From CAYWBW01 sp964456745 (GTDB lineage Bacteria; Patescibacteriota; Gracilibacteria; GCA-2401425; JAJOLG01), in the NCBI GenBank assembly GCA_964456745.1, contig CAYWBW010000002.1, forward strand, positions 62,001-126,000: a stretch of DNA of 64,000 nucleotides. Reading direction: 5' to 3'. Below are positions 53,973-64,000 of the stretch, piece after piece (position 1 is the stretch's first letter; every line of letters begins with the position of its first letter). The notes under the pieces were generated by a model that saw only the letters and a program-made list of their open reading frames with translations, was not told the origin of the DNA and made no database searches. Position numbers and translations under genes: made by a program.

Positions 53973-54654
53973 AATCATTTTTGATAATATCGCAAATAAA
54001 GTTCTTAACGATAAACAAAAAAATCTTGTTTGAATATTAGAAGAATTTTCAACAACTCATTTTCTTGCTTGAGGCACTGCAATTGCAATGCAACTTGGGC
54101 ACAGAACAAGTATTGATTTTGATTTATTTAAAATCTGAAACCAATGAAGCTGAAAAGAAATTTTTAAAAGAATTGAAAAAACCTGATTTAAATTAGACAA
54201 AAAATCAGATCTTAACTATTTATCAGACGAGCAAGATCCTGATTGTAATTTATATTTTAATTGAGTAAAAATTCAATTAATAAATTTTGGAAGAAATCCT
54301 TTTGGCAAAAGGATAAAATTATCTCCATCAAAAACAATATGTAAATGACTAAAAACTTTAAATTTATTAGAACTCTGAGCACTTAAAATTTTTGCTATGA
54401 TGTATAGAAGCAAATGGAAAGATGCTGTTGATCTTTGCTTTATAATTAATAATTGACACTCTCTTACTAATATTTTAAACAAAACACATAAGATATTTTG
54501 AGACCTGTTTCAAGAAAAAGCTGCCTTTGAAACTATTATAGAAAAAGCATGGGATAAAACAGAAAAAGTTGATTATATTATCTCCAATCCTCCCAAAGAC
54601 GAAGAAATTGAAAATGATTTAATTGATATTATAAAAGAACAGCTTATAATATAA
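53959..54654 (+). CDS. AbiEii/AbiGii-type nucleotidyltransferase toxin
   Basis: 231 residues. THFLAGGTAIAMQLGHRTSI followed by DFDLFKIG is the GG-x-A...R-x-S-x-D-x-D nucleotidyltransferase motif of AbiEii toxins. Later LLELGALKIFAMMYRSKWKD and DAVDLCFI match the family. Such toxins modify tRNA acceptor ends in some systems, giving phage abortive infection. It overlaps the small antitoxin-like gene by 14 nt. Confidence 0.9.
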
Positions 54655-54659
54655 AACTC

Positions 54660-56336
54660 TTACATCTTCTCAGGAGCAACGATGCCCAAAAGTTGCAATC
54701 CTTCATTTAAAAGCTTTTGAGTTTTTTGAACTAAAAGCAGTCTAAGCTTCTTTGAATTATCACTATCTGCATTTAACACAGAGCAAACTGCATAAAAACT
54801 ATTAAACTCTTGTGATAAATCATAAATATATCTAGCTATGAGATGTGGTTTATAATCTTTTGCAGATCTTTCTAAGATATCAGGATAATTTCACAACATA
54901 AATGCAAGAGATCGTTCTTTTTCCTCTGTAAATTTAATTGTATTATCTAATTTAATTTGAGCAATTTTTAAATCTGGCACTTTTCTTAATATTCCATAAG
55001 TTCTTGCATGAGCATATTGCATATATGGCCCTGACATTCATTCAAAAGTAATAGCTTTTTCCCATGTAAAAGTAATATCAGTTTCTCTATCCTGAGAAAG
55101 ATCATTAAATTTAATAGCTCAGATAGCCAAATCTTTGACGAGTTTTTCTTGAGTTTTTTCATCAAATTCATGATATGAATCTTTTGTCTCTAAAAGCTCT
55201 CTTGATTTTTCAAAAGCTGTTTCTATGAGTTCACGTAATCTAACAACTCTTCATTTTCTTGTAGACATTTTTCACTCTGGAAGCCTAACCATTCAAAAAA
55301 CTGAATGGACAAGCTCAATACCATCTACCCATCAAAGCATAGACGCAGCCTTAAAAAGCTGTCTAAAATGTAATGTCTGATCTCTTCATACGACATAAAC
55401 AATTTTTTGTGGATTATATTCTTCTTTTCTATATTTAATTGTAGCAAAATCTCTTGTAGAATAAAGTGTTGCTCAGTCTTTTTTTAAATACATAAAAGGA
55501 GACATTTTTTCAAATTCTATTATTTTTGCTCCATCTTCTCATTTTTTTCATATCTTATCGTCAATCTCTTTAATAACCTCGGGGAGCATCGGAACATAAA
55601 AACTTTCTCCATGAAATGTATCAAATTCACTTCAAAGGTAGCTATACATTTGATTAAATTCCTTCATTGAAAGCTCAATAAACTTTTCCCATATTTGTTT
55701 ATTCTCAAGATCTCAATTCTCAAGCTTCTTAAACTCTTCTCTAGCTAATTCATCTAATCAAGGATCTTCTTTGGCTACTTTGTGAAAATATACATATAAT
55801 TTATTAAGCTCTTCGATTGGATCTTTGTCAATAACACTATCATCTCACCAATGTTTGTATGCATAAATCATCTTTCAAAATTGAGTTCAGTAATCTCAAA
55901 GATGATTATCCTTAATCACTTTCCATCAAAGCTTTTCATATATATTAACAAGTACTTTTCAAATAATATTAGATCTTAAATGACCAACTGACATATGTTT
56001 TGCAATATTTTCTGCTCAATAATCAATAACAATTGTCTTATTACTTTCATATTTCTTTTCTTCAAGCCTCTCAAGCAATGCATTATCAGAAATACTAAAA
56101 TTCAAAAATCATGGTTTTATAATTTCAAAATTACTTATTGAGTCGCTCACGCTCATTTTATTCATTAACTCTGTAGCAACTTCTTCTCAAGACTTTCAAA
56201 GCTCTTTAGCAAGCTTCATCGTACCCACAAAAGAAAAATGTCATTGTCCTTTCCTAGCAAGCATAAAAACAACGTCTTCTTTAATTCAATAGAGATCTTC
56301 TATCGTTTTTGATAATAATAATTTAATTTTATTCAT
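54660..56336 (-). CDS. argS: Arginyl-tRNA synthetase
   Basis: 558 residues, standard ArgRS. Class I motifs: AKHMSVGHLRSNII (HIGH-like) near residue 125, YGTQFGKMIYAY, and GKMSTRKGRVVRL (KMSK-like). The C-terminal DALR domain includes GPYMQYAHARTYGIL and the ending LQLLGIVAPEKM. Many glycines are TGA. The phosphohexomutase gene ends 3 nt upstream on the same strand, so they form an operon. Confidence 0.97.
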
Positions 56337-56339
56337 TTT

Positions 56340-57737
56340 TTATGCTTTATTTATACATTTATCCAAAACCTCTACTATCTCAGTTTTCAAATCCTCAAGC
56401 TGTTTTTCACTTCTAGTTTCAAATCTAGCTTGAATCTTAGGACTAGTATTTGACGCCCTTATCACACACCAAGCCCTATCTTCAAAATCAATTCTAACTC
56501 AATCAAGCCTGTTAATTTCATATTTTCTTCAAAGTCTTAATGCTATAGATTCGATAATCTTAAATTTATTTGTATCTGTCACTTTATATTTCTTTGAAAA
56601 TTCATATGTCTTTGGAAGAGAGCTAAAATGCTTTGCAATAGAAATCTTATGATCCCTTGTTAAAATTTTTAAAATAAGAGCTGCTGCGAAAAGTGCATCA
56701 TCAAATCCATAATAATTTTCTCAAAAAAATAAATGCCCTGAATTTTCTCATCAAAGAAATGCATTTTCTTTTCTCATTTCGTGTTCAACATAGCTATGTC
56801 ATGTCTTACACATAACAGCTTTTCCTCACATTTTTTCTACCTCTTCTGCTAATAAAGAAGTAATATTAAGTTCATAAATTATAGTCTGTGGTCAAGTTCT
56901 TTTAATCAAATCACGAGCAAGTAAAATAAGCAACTTATCAGCATTATAATTCACTCAAAAAGAATCTACCACTCAAATCCTGTCTCAATCTCAATCAAAA
57001 GCAATTCACAAAAAAGCTTTCTCATCCTTTACTTTTTGTTTTAAATCTTCAAGTGTGGATTCGTCTTCTGGATCAGCTTGGTGATTTGGAAAATTTCAAT
57101 CTATATCACAATAAAGCTCTAACACCTCATATCATAAATGTTTTAAAAGAAGACTGGCAAAAGGACCAGCAACTCAATTTCATCAATCAATTACTACTTT
57201 TTGTCTATTGTCTCATTTTTTAGCACCCTTTTTTCAAACTGCTTTTTCTATTTTAAGCAAATATTTAATAAAATAAGAATCATGTTTTTGTTTAACAATA
57301 GTTCATTTAATAAAATTCTTATCTTTGCAGATATTATAAATATCTTGAATTTGTTTTCAAAAAATACTGTCCGCCTTTGTTCATTGTAACTTAAATCAAT
57401 TATATTCCTTTGGATTATGACTTGCAGTTATACAAACTCATCCATCAAACTCTCACTCACAAATCGCAAAATAAACAAGTGGAGAAGGAGAAAGTCAAAT
57501 ATTTGTAACATCAATTCAAGTAGATTGTACTCATTTTATAAATGCCTCTTGAATTTCTTCACTATGTGTTCTTCAATCTCTTCAGACAACTGCTTTTAAA
57601 GTCGATTTTTTCTCAGAATGTTTAATCAAATAAGTTCAATAAGCCTTTCAGATTATCTCCGCTCACTGCAAATCAAAATCTTTTCAGTAAATTCAACGAA
57701 GATCATAAGCTCTAAATAATGTTTTTTCTAATTTCAT
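56340..57737 (-). CDS. manB: Phosphomannomutase/phosphoglucomutase
   Basis: 465 residues. Phosphoserine loop TASHNPKEYNGFKL near residue 105, metal site FDGDGDRIGV near 245, sugar-binding loop GGENSGHLFF near 325, and phosphate-binding RASNTSPKIQARFE at the end. N-terminal FRAYDLRGIYGKDFD fits ManB/AlgC. It interconverts hexose 1- and 6-phosphates to feed surface glycan synthesis. The gene symbol reflects the family and not a proven substrate. Confidence 0.93.
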
Positions 57738-57880
57738 ATAATATAAATTATCTTTTGGGATATTACTTGGAAATTTGGGGGAATGCAAATCAAAGGGATA
57801 AAGGAGGTTAATTTAAAAGTTTAAATTTGAAATTAAAATTAACAATTAAAGTAGAGGCAAATTAAAAATAAAAATTAATT

Positions 57881-59005
57881 CTAAACAAGCAATTCAAAAT
57901 CTCATTTTCAAAACACTTCACCATTAATAACAATTTCAACAAAATGTTTTCCTTTGTATAATTTCTTCGTAGTCATTTTTTTTAAAGGGTGTTTTTTAAA
58001 AATATTTATATTTTCTCACTTTTTCATTTGCTTATTTCAAATATTAAAAACTTTTGAGCTAAGTTTTCCACTAGCTGTAACAAAGTATAAATTATATTTT
58101 ATTAAAAGTTTTTGATTTTTCTTTGAAAAAATTTTAAATGAAAACTGCGCATTTTCTCAAATATTTACAAGTTTTTTTAACATTTTAAAATCAGAAAATT
58201 TAATATCACTTTTTTCATATCATAATAATCATAAGGCACTCTTATTTGCATTTTTTAATTCTGAACGCAAAGCATGTCTAATCAAAAATCACATATTTTT
58301 TTCTGATTGAATGTTTTGACTTCTCCAGTTTTGAAGTTTTTCAATCACGCTTTTCGGGCTAAGTTTTGTTATATCATTTAAATTATTAGCCACAGACCTA
58401 AGAACATACTGCGCGTGATCAGTAAATAAATTATCTAAAATCGATAAAGTAGGTCAAATTCATATATCAATTTTCCCTGACCACGGTAAATTTGGCCTGA
58501 TTCACTCACTAGCCAACCTTCTTACATGATAATTATCATTCTTTGACCATTTTTCAATATAAACCATAGTTTGCTTTGGATATTTTTTTAAAAAAGGGCG
58601 AATAGCACTCTCCATAGAAAATCTCTTAGTAAAAACCTCTAAAACTCATAAAGAAAAATCTAAATGCTCGTTATTACAACCGTATTTCCCAACAAACTCT
58701 CAATAAGGAGATAAAATAAAATAACCAAAATCATTATCTGTTTTATTTAAATCAAGCTCATCTGGTAAACTTTTAATAAGCAAGTTGCATGCTACTTGAT
58801 AATCTGAAACCAGGTATTTTTTTAAATTTTCTGTTATCCAAATTATCCTTTGCTTTAATTCGAGCTCTGGAAATTTATCTAAAATATCTTTAACAAAACT
58901 ATTTTCATCAAAATCATGAAATACTTTTTTTATTCTCTTAGATATAAATCTAACACTTTGTTTATTAAACAACTCATCTTTTAAAACTATTTTCTTTTTT
59001 TCCAT
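57881..59005 (-). CDS. AlkD-like DNA alkylation repair protein
   Basis: 374 residues made of helical HEAT-like repeats. The signature YHVRRLASEGIRPNLPW lies near residue 170, with the preceding AIRPFLKKYPKQTMVYIEKW. SVANNLNDITKLSPKSVIE follows, as in AlkC/AlkD glycosylases, which remove bulky or methylated purines. The C-terminal ~100 residues form beta strands (GKHFVEIVINGEVFG) not found in minimal AlkD. It is monocistronic. Confidence 0.85.
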
Positions 59006-59106
59006 ACAAGATAAATTTTTAAAATGTTTTGTAAAACTATATGTAAAGCCATCTCATGAATCAATATTAATATTCTATAATAGAATAAAAAACTACGCTA
59101 AAAACC

Positions 59107-59230
59107 AAGTAAAAGTACCTTAGAAATTAAAAATTAAGATTTATTTATAAAAATTAAAAATTAAAAAAATAAAAATTTATAAACCAAATCCAAAGTTACT
59201 ATCCATTTATATTACAGCAAAAAAAAGAAC
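59107..59230. repeat. AT-rich satellite and repeat R1 copy 3
   Basis: Alternating AAATTAAAAATT-type units (59125-59180) lead into R1 copy 3 (about 59168-59215, minus strand). This fills the 302-nt gap between the AlkD-like gene and the next plus-strand cluster. No gene was found in it. Confidence 0.65.
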
Positions 59231-59307
59231 ACCCCCATTACCCCTTGCCATTTGCAAAAAAAATCATATTGTTTTCAGGTATTAAAAACAAATTAACAAA
59301 ATAAGCA

Positions 59308-59481
59308 ATGTCAAATAGAACATCCTCAAAAGGTCATGGTTGCCAACCTGAGAAAAGACCTAAATCACTTTTAAGAAACAGAAGAAGAAAGGCTATTACT
59401 AGAGCAAACTCTGCAACTAAACAAGCAACTCGAGCAACTGTACACGCTGATGCAGTGACAGCTATAAAATCAGAATTCTAA
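59308..59481 (+). CDS. Small, very basic protein
   Basis: 57 residues: SNRTSSKGHGCQPEKRPKSL, then RNRRRKAITRANSATKQATR and an acidic end. Rich in Arg/Lys, probably nucleic-acid binding. It opens the co-directional cluster that runs to the window end. No family recognised. Confidence 0.55.
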   Translation: MSNRTSSKGHGCQPEKRPKSLLRNRRRKAITRANSATKQATRATVHADAVTAIKSEF

Positions 59482-59515
59482 ACTTAAAGAGGTAAATACA
59501 TAATAATTCAAAATA

Positions 59516-60145
59516 ATGTGAGTTGATAGTTACTCAGATAAAGACATACCGGGATGAGGCGAAGCTTGATGACAAGTCTCCGAAGCAGCAAAAGAAAAAT
59601 TTAATGAAAATTTAAGAAAAGCCCAAGCTGCACAAAAAAAAGCTGCAATAACTGAAAAAAAATTTAAAGGCTATGATAATACTCTCGCAGTAATTATTCA
59701 ATACATGTTATCAAAAGGCGGTTATGATAAAATTATATATTTAGTTGCAGACCTGATAGAAAACAATGTTCCTTCTGATTTTATTTTAGCAATACTTTCC
59801 ATTGTTGATGAAAACGCCAACAAGCAAGCAAATATGAGAATAAATGACAAGCTATGAAAAATATATGATCTCGCACTTAGCTTTGATTCTAAAATAGAAA
59901 ATCAAATGTATGAATGGGTAAATGTGATATACTCATGTGCCATTGTAGATAAGGAAAAAGTACTTTCATCACTTATTAATCATGACACATGGGAATGCTT
60001 GGCATCTGCCCATTTATTATTTTTTGAAATTGCAATAAAGATTTTAGAAGAAGAAAAGATAAAATTTGATCGAGAAGAGCAAAAACAATTTGCTAAAAGT
60101 ATTTTCAATAAAATTACAGAAAATTTACAAACTGAGATGTATTAG
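59516..60145 (+). CDS. Hypothetical helical protein in the secretion-like cluster
   Basis: 209 residues. A Gly-rich start (DIPGGGEAGGQVSEAAKEKF) leads into a coiled-coil stretch with Ala/Lys repeats. A globular helical domain follows (NTLAVIIQYMLSKGGYDKII; INDKLGKIYDLALSFDSKI). No membrane segment. It follows the small basic gene by 34 nt. Function unknown. Confidence 0.7.
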
Positions 60146-60257
60146 AGTCAGTGGGAACTATGAATACTTTATGCTTTTAGATTAGAGAATATACAGATGA
60201 TTCATTTAAAGTTTAAAATTTAAGAATTTAAAAAATATGTATCTATGTTACATCCCC

Positions 60258-60292
60258 ATCATTGCGAGGAGCGTAGCGACGTGGCAATCCAG
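60258..60292. repeat. GC-rich palindromic repeat element
   Basis: The stretch ATTGCGAGGAGCGTAGCGAC continuing GTGGCAATCC is bounded by the inverted ATTGC/GCAAT ends. It is far more GC-rich than its neighbours. It resembles small palindromic repeats (GCGAGGAGCGAAGCGAC type) seen scattered in many bacterial genomes. Confidence 0.75.
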
Positions 60293-60381
60293 GTAGAAAT
60301 GACTAAAATGATGAACATGCTATGAATAAAGCAATTAAACCTGAATAGTTATAAAAATATTTAAAATTAAAAATTTGTTTT

Positions 60382-60813
60382 ATGGATAATGAAGATCAAA
60401 TAAACGATAATTCTTCAGCTCAAATTCAAAAACATCCTGATAATGTGCTTGATTCAACTAGTGGTGAATTATCTAAAGTTGTTTCTAATCTGGAAGTAAG
60501 AAAAGCTAAAAAACAACAAATGAGAGATGAGAGAATAAAGAAAAAAAAGATAAGACCTCTTCCTTCGATAAATGTTATGAAAAAACGCTTATTTAGCTTT
60601 TTAGTTAATGGGAAAAAAGAAAAACTTAATATACTTTCTAAGTATATGTCAGATCCATTTAAACTTAATGAAAGCTATAATCAAGCTAGAGATGAAGATG
60701 CAAAACTAAGTGACTTTCCAAAAAAAAGTGCAGATGAGATTAAAAATCTTTATTTTAAATATTTTTGACACAAGCATTGAGTAAAGTATGAAGAAGAAGC
60801 TGAAAAAGCATAA
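60382..60813 (+). CDS. Hypothetical basic protein
   Basis: 143 residues. A polar Asn/Ser-rich start is followed by KAKKQQMRDERIKKKKIRPL and a helical second half (KEKLNILSKYMSDPFKLNES). Only two glycines are TGA, both near the end. Possibly a nucleic-acid or scaffold-binding protein. No family recognised. Confidence 0.65.
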
Positions 60814-60897
60814 CACAATATTCCCAATTTTCTTCAAGTTCTAAGAATCGTAAAAATCGTATTTTTCTGCTATAATAAGCTGAAATAAAAAACAAAA

Positions 60898-61221
60898 ATG
60901 GAATACGATTTACAAATAATAAACGCTCTAGGCTGAAGCACATCTTCAAAAGCTTTTTGAGATGATGCAAAAAAGAAAATCTATGACTTTAGCCAGACAG
61001 TAAGTCCTGAGCTTAGGGAAATCTTGCTTTTTTTGCTAACAGCAACAAGTAAACAAGAAATAGACATTTGAAAAATCAGATTAGTAAAATACCACGAAGC
61101 ATTAAAACAAAAGGCTCAAAACATTATGACCAATGGGTTAAAGAAAGTTTACCATATAGCTGAAGGGGAAGATTTACAGAAAGACAAAATACGCTGAGAG
61201 CAATTACTAAAGAAATTATAA
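60898..61221 (+). CDS. Hypothetical small helical protein
   Basis: 107 residues. MEYDLQIINALGGSTSSKAF, then a helix-rich middle with QTVSPELREILLFLLTATSK and IGKIRLVKYHEALKQKAQ. It fits a soluble cytoplasmic adaptor. It lies between two hypothetical genes of the same cluster. No family recognised. Confidence 0.65.
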
Positions 61222-61276
61222 AACAAGAAATTATTTTCAACTTAGGGCTTTAGCCCTATGTATCACAAAAACAAAA

Positions 61277-62737
61277 ATGACATTCAAAACAGAAAATAAC
61301 CTGCATTTAAAAAATAATTGAAATAGCTTCGAAAACTGTGGGGATTTTTGAGTGTTTGGGGAAAATAGGCTTGTGATGTTTGATACATGATTGTGATTAG
61401 ATAAAGTAACTACTACTGACAAGTCAATAGCTAGTGAAAGCGAAGAAGAAAAATTTTTAAGAAAATTTAAAAATCTTGATGGAGACAGTAGTGATCTTGA
61501 TAAAGATGATGAACTAAAATACACAAATAAAATCACAGATTCTCAAACAGCAGCCACAAAGGCATGAATAAACATTACAACACCAGCAATACAAGCAGAA
61601 TACAAAAAAATTGAAGATCTACTTACTAAAGAATGAACCAAACTGGCTCATATTAAACAAATATTTCCAATTGTCGATCTCCTTGAAGCAGCCCTAGCCA
61701 ACGCTCATCCAGATCAAAAACTCATATCAGAATGAAAATATGCTGATGCTATTTCGAATGATCAATGAGTAATAAATGATACATCTTTAGGTATTTTAAA
61801 TACTCATATTAACATATCTTGATACAAACTTACTCCACAAATAATAACAGACGGGTTTTGAAAACTCGAATGAGACAACATCAAACAATTCAACAATTTC
61901 ATCAATAATTTGAAGGAGTTTTGAACTGATTCAAACACAATGAAAGAAATAACAGGAGAAACCAACTTAACATCAGACAACATCAAAAATGTAGCAATAA
62001 GTCTTGAAACAGCTGCACAGACCAAAATAGATAAGGAAAATTTAAAAGAACTTGATAAACAAATAAATGAGATGTGACTATTATGACAACTTATATCTGC
62101 TTTTATGTGAAAAGAAGCTTTCAAGGCCTTAATCTCATGAAACTGAACCATTGCTAAATTGATAAAATGAATGGCTTGAATCAAATTTACTAAAAATGTG
62201 GACAATGCAGAGAAAGCTGCACAAGGATATGAAACTGGAGCAGACGAAGGACAGAAAGCAGCACTTACAGAGACTATCAATAACCTAACAAACGAAAGTG
62301 AAAAAACCTTATTCAAAGACAAAGATGTAAACATCGTTATAGAAGAAATCAAAAAATATTCTTGATGACTTAAAACAGATCCCCCTTTGGATGCCATAAA
62401 AGCTGCTTCAAAAGGAGAATCAGAAAAACACTGATCTTTTACAATTAACTGTAAAAATTGGGGTGCTGCAGCCTTTATAAAATCAAAACTTTCACCAATA
62501 ATGTCAGATATAGAATGAGAACTAACTAGTGATATTGTTGATTCATTAAAATGAGGACAATGAATTGAGCAAGGTAAAATTGATAAAATAATTGATCAGG
62601 TATCATGAAACTCTGTAAGAATTGCAACTCTAGATTGAAATAAAATAAAATTCTTATTTATAAAAAAAGATGATCTTAAGCAAATGATAGGTGATGCTAC
62701 AAAACAAACAGAGACAAAACTAACCCCAAAACCATAA
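61277..62737 (+). CDS. Large hypothetical protein of the secretion-like cluster
   Basis: 486 residues, acidic and mainly helical, with Thr/Ser/Asp-rich parts (KVTTTDKSIASESEEEKF). A central Gly/Met-rich stretch (EMGLLGQLISAFMGKEAFKA, then GIKFTKNVDN) could be amphipathic. No signal peptide. FTINCKNWGAAAFIKSKLSP and a final RIATLDGNKIKFLFIKK lie in the C-terminal quarter. It may be a structural or secreted effector-like protein. No family recognised. Confidence 0.7.
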
Positions 62738-62832
62738 ACGAACTAAAATACTTAAAAATTTAACAATCAAAACCCTAAAACTTACCCTTGCCAAACAATC
62801 TAATTAACAATAAAATCAATTCCTTTTCAAAA

Positions 62833-63273
62833 ATGAAACTAATCAAAATATTTATCTTAATGGCTACAACAATGACCTTATTGCTTTGATGATGATTGGA
62901 TATTTATTGAAATGAATGAATATCACTAAAAACCACACAAAGATTAGCAAATCCACCTATCGATCAAGAAGATAAAGTATTCGACTTAACACCAATTTTT
63001 TTAACAAACAATCCTGTTTTTGATGATAGCAATACTGCACCCACCATCGAATCAATAACATGAAATGTAATAAAATTTTTAGCTTATTCCGTTTCTGGAC
63101 TTGCTATTTTGTGAATCATAGTTTGATGATTTATGGTCATGCTGGCATGAACTGGTGACCTAGCCACTCAGTGAAAAATGACGATAGTGTATTCAATAGC
63201 CTGAATGGCTTTTACGATAGGCTCCTATGCTTTAGTAAAACTAGTTCAAATTATAACTTTTAGCTTGTGATAA
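62833..63273 (+). CDS. VirB2/TrbC-like membrane protein 1
   Basis: 146 residues. Signal peptide (KIFILMATTMTLLLGG), a polar linker, then two hydrophobic helices: FLAYSVSGLAILGIIVGGFM and TIVYSIAGMAFTIGSYALV. The charged turn GDLATQGK between them is like TrbC/VirB2 pilins. It lies 4 nt before a gene with the same layout. Probably part of a type IV secretion or pilus-like apparatus. Confidence 0.75.
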
Positions 63274-63277
63274 TAAT

Positions 63278-63775
63278 ATGAAAGCAATACTTAAAATAAT
63301 TCTCATCGTCATAATAAGCGCACTCTTCTTACCAAATTCAATTTCAAATTGATCAGATCCTTCAGTTAAAGATGTTTGGCTTACTGCTCCTTTAGATAAT
63401 GAAGCATGAACAATATTTTGTTATACTAAAGATAAAGATTGAAAACCAGAATTTAAACCAGGATATGAAAATAAAACACAAGAAAGCTGTTCTGGTTGAA
63501 CCATAGTACAAAGACTAGAAATTGAATGAGCACTAAGTGCAACAGCTCTTATAAATAAATATATATCAAAACTTTTCAATGTTTTAATTAAACTATGAAT
63601 CCTTATTTCCATTTGAGTTATTGTTTTTGGATGAATTGTAGTGTCCACCTCTGGTTCTGATGATGCTGTCGAGTCATGAAAATGAAAAATCATTGGATGA
63701 GTTGTAGCTTTTTTAATTATTGTTCTTGCTTGAGTGATACTTAATACTATTAATCCCTTATATTTTGTCTGGTAA
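63278..63775 (+). CDS. VirB2/TrbC-like membrane protein 2
   Basis: 165 residues. Signal peptide (ILKIILIVIISALFLPNSIS), a polar domain with CYTKDKDGKPEFKPGYEN and a second Cys (QESCSGG), then two helices: LFNVLIKLGILISIGVIVFG and IIGGVVAFLIIVLAGVIL. The intervening GSDDAVESGKGK turn matches the TrbC-like layout. It overlaps the next ATG by one base (TAATG), so the set is co-translated. Confidence 0.75.
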
Positions 63776-64000
63776 TGAAAAACTTACTTAATGGTTCTGG
63801 CTTAACTCTAAATATAAAATTTTGAATTTGATCATTTTTGCTCCCTATTGCTTTTGCAATTTTTTGTTTTAGTTCATTTGCTAGTATTAGTACTTATGCT
63901 GATGCTGCTAAACATGCTCCAATCCCCATTACAATTATTGAAAAATTAGAAAATAAAGCTGTGATAATAGATGCAGATGAAAATACAGACCTTAAAGAAT
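63775..64000 (+). CDS. Exported protein, truncated by window end
   Basis: 75 codons are visible. MKNLLNGSGLTLNIKFGIGS is followed by the hydrophobic FLLPIAFAIFCFSSFASIST, a likely signal peptide, then YADAAKHAPIPITIIEKLEN. It overlaps the preceding pilin-like gene by one base. The C-terminal remainder lies outside the window. Confidence 0.7.

Noticed and set aside
61804..62397. 197-codon minus-strand frame
   Set aside because: The plus-strand 486-residue gene covers it with native-code glycines and sits in a co-directional cluster; the minus frame is Ser/Phe-rich shadow sequence.

Overview
The window reads sensibly only if TGA is glycine rather than stop (NCBI translation table 25). With TAA and TAG as the only stops, almost the whole 64 kb resolves into long, closely packed genes whose conserved glycines are TGA: the FtsZ tubulin signature, the SGG loop of MnmA, the ribose-phosphate epimerase phosphate loop and many more. 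This code, the very AT-rich composition, and the short AlaRS and ProRS point to the CPR lineages Gracilibacteria or Absconditabacteria. The exact species cannot be told from the sequence.

Layout. 1-2.2 kb: a repetitive protein cut by the window edge, a gene broken by four clustered in-frame TAA codons, and tRNA-Arg. 2.2-7.2 kb: type IV pilus genes (a pilin-headed NHL protein, a PilV-like prepilin and two tandem major pilins) around ribosomal S6/S18. 7.3-11.3 kb: TatD, FolC, Rpe, ProRS. 11.4-16.1 kb: an ECF sigma/anti-sigma operon ending in a lipoprotein-like gene and an SLH-domain envelope protein. 16.3-25.9 kb: a VirB2-like pilin, an operon of 7TM protein, ATP-grasp/MATCAP peptidase, SufS and SufU, then a PurQ-PurS fusion and ComEC.

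25.9-31.6 kb is an accessory stretch. It holds several toxin-antitoxin pairs (AbrB/RelE, BrnT/BrnA, Phd/RelE) and a lone RHH gene. It also holds two pentapeptide-repeat paralogues (one frameshifted), SurE, a higher-GC gene remnant and tRNA-Met. 31.7-41.4 kb: a winged-helix phosphoribosyltransferase regulator under a palindromic operator, RibD-RibA, a secreted protein, FtsA-FtsZ, AlaRS, a wHTH-nucleotidyltransferase-like regulator and tRNA-Leu. 41.4-47.4 kb: a second copy of the higher-GC remnant, an RHH toxin-antitoxin pair, an uncharacterised gene, Fmt, L27, and a decayed sigma factor next to its membrane partner. 47.5-52.5 kb: thioredoxin, an O-antigen-ligase-like protein, an SPFH protein, a cell-wall amidase and a lytic transglycosylase. 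52.5-59.0 kb: MnmA, an AbiE-type toxin pair, ArgRS, a phosphohexomutase and an AlkD-like protein. 59.3-64 kb: a run of co-directional small proteins ending in two VirB2-like membrane proteins and a partial exported protein, probably an envelope or secretion locus.

Self versus foreign: most genes use TGA heavily for glycine. surE and the higher-GC remnants use mainly or only GGN codons, which suggests recent acquisition. Four loci (1.0, 16.7, 26.5 and 47.0 kb) are broken by in-frame stops or one-base frameshifts. No database search was possible, so family names rest on motifs read by eye.
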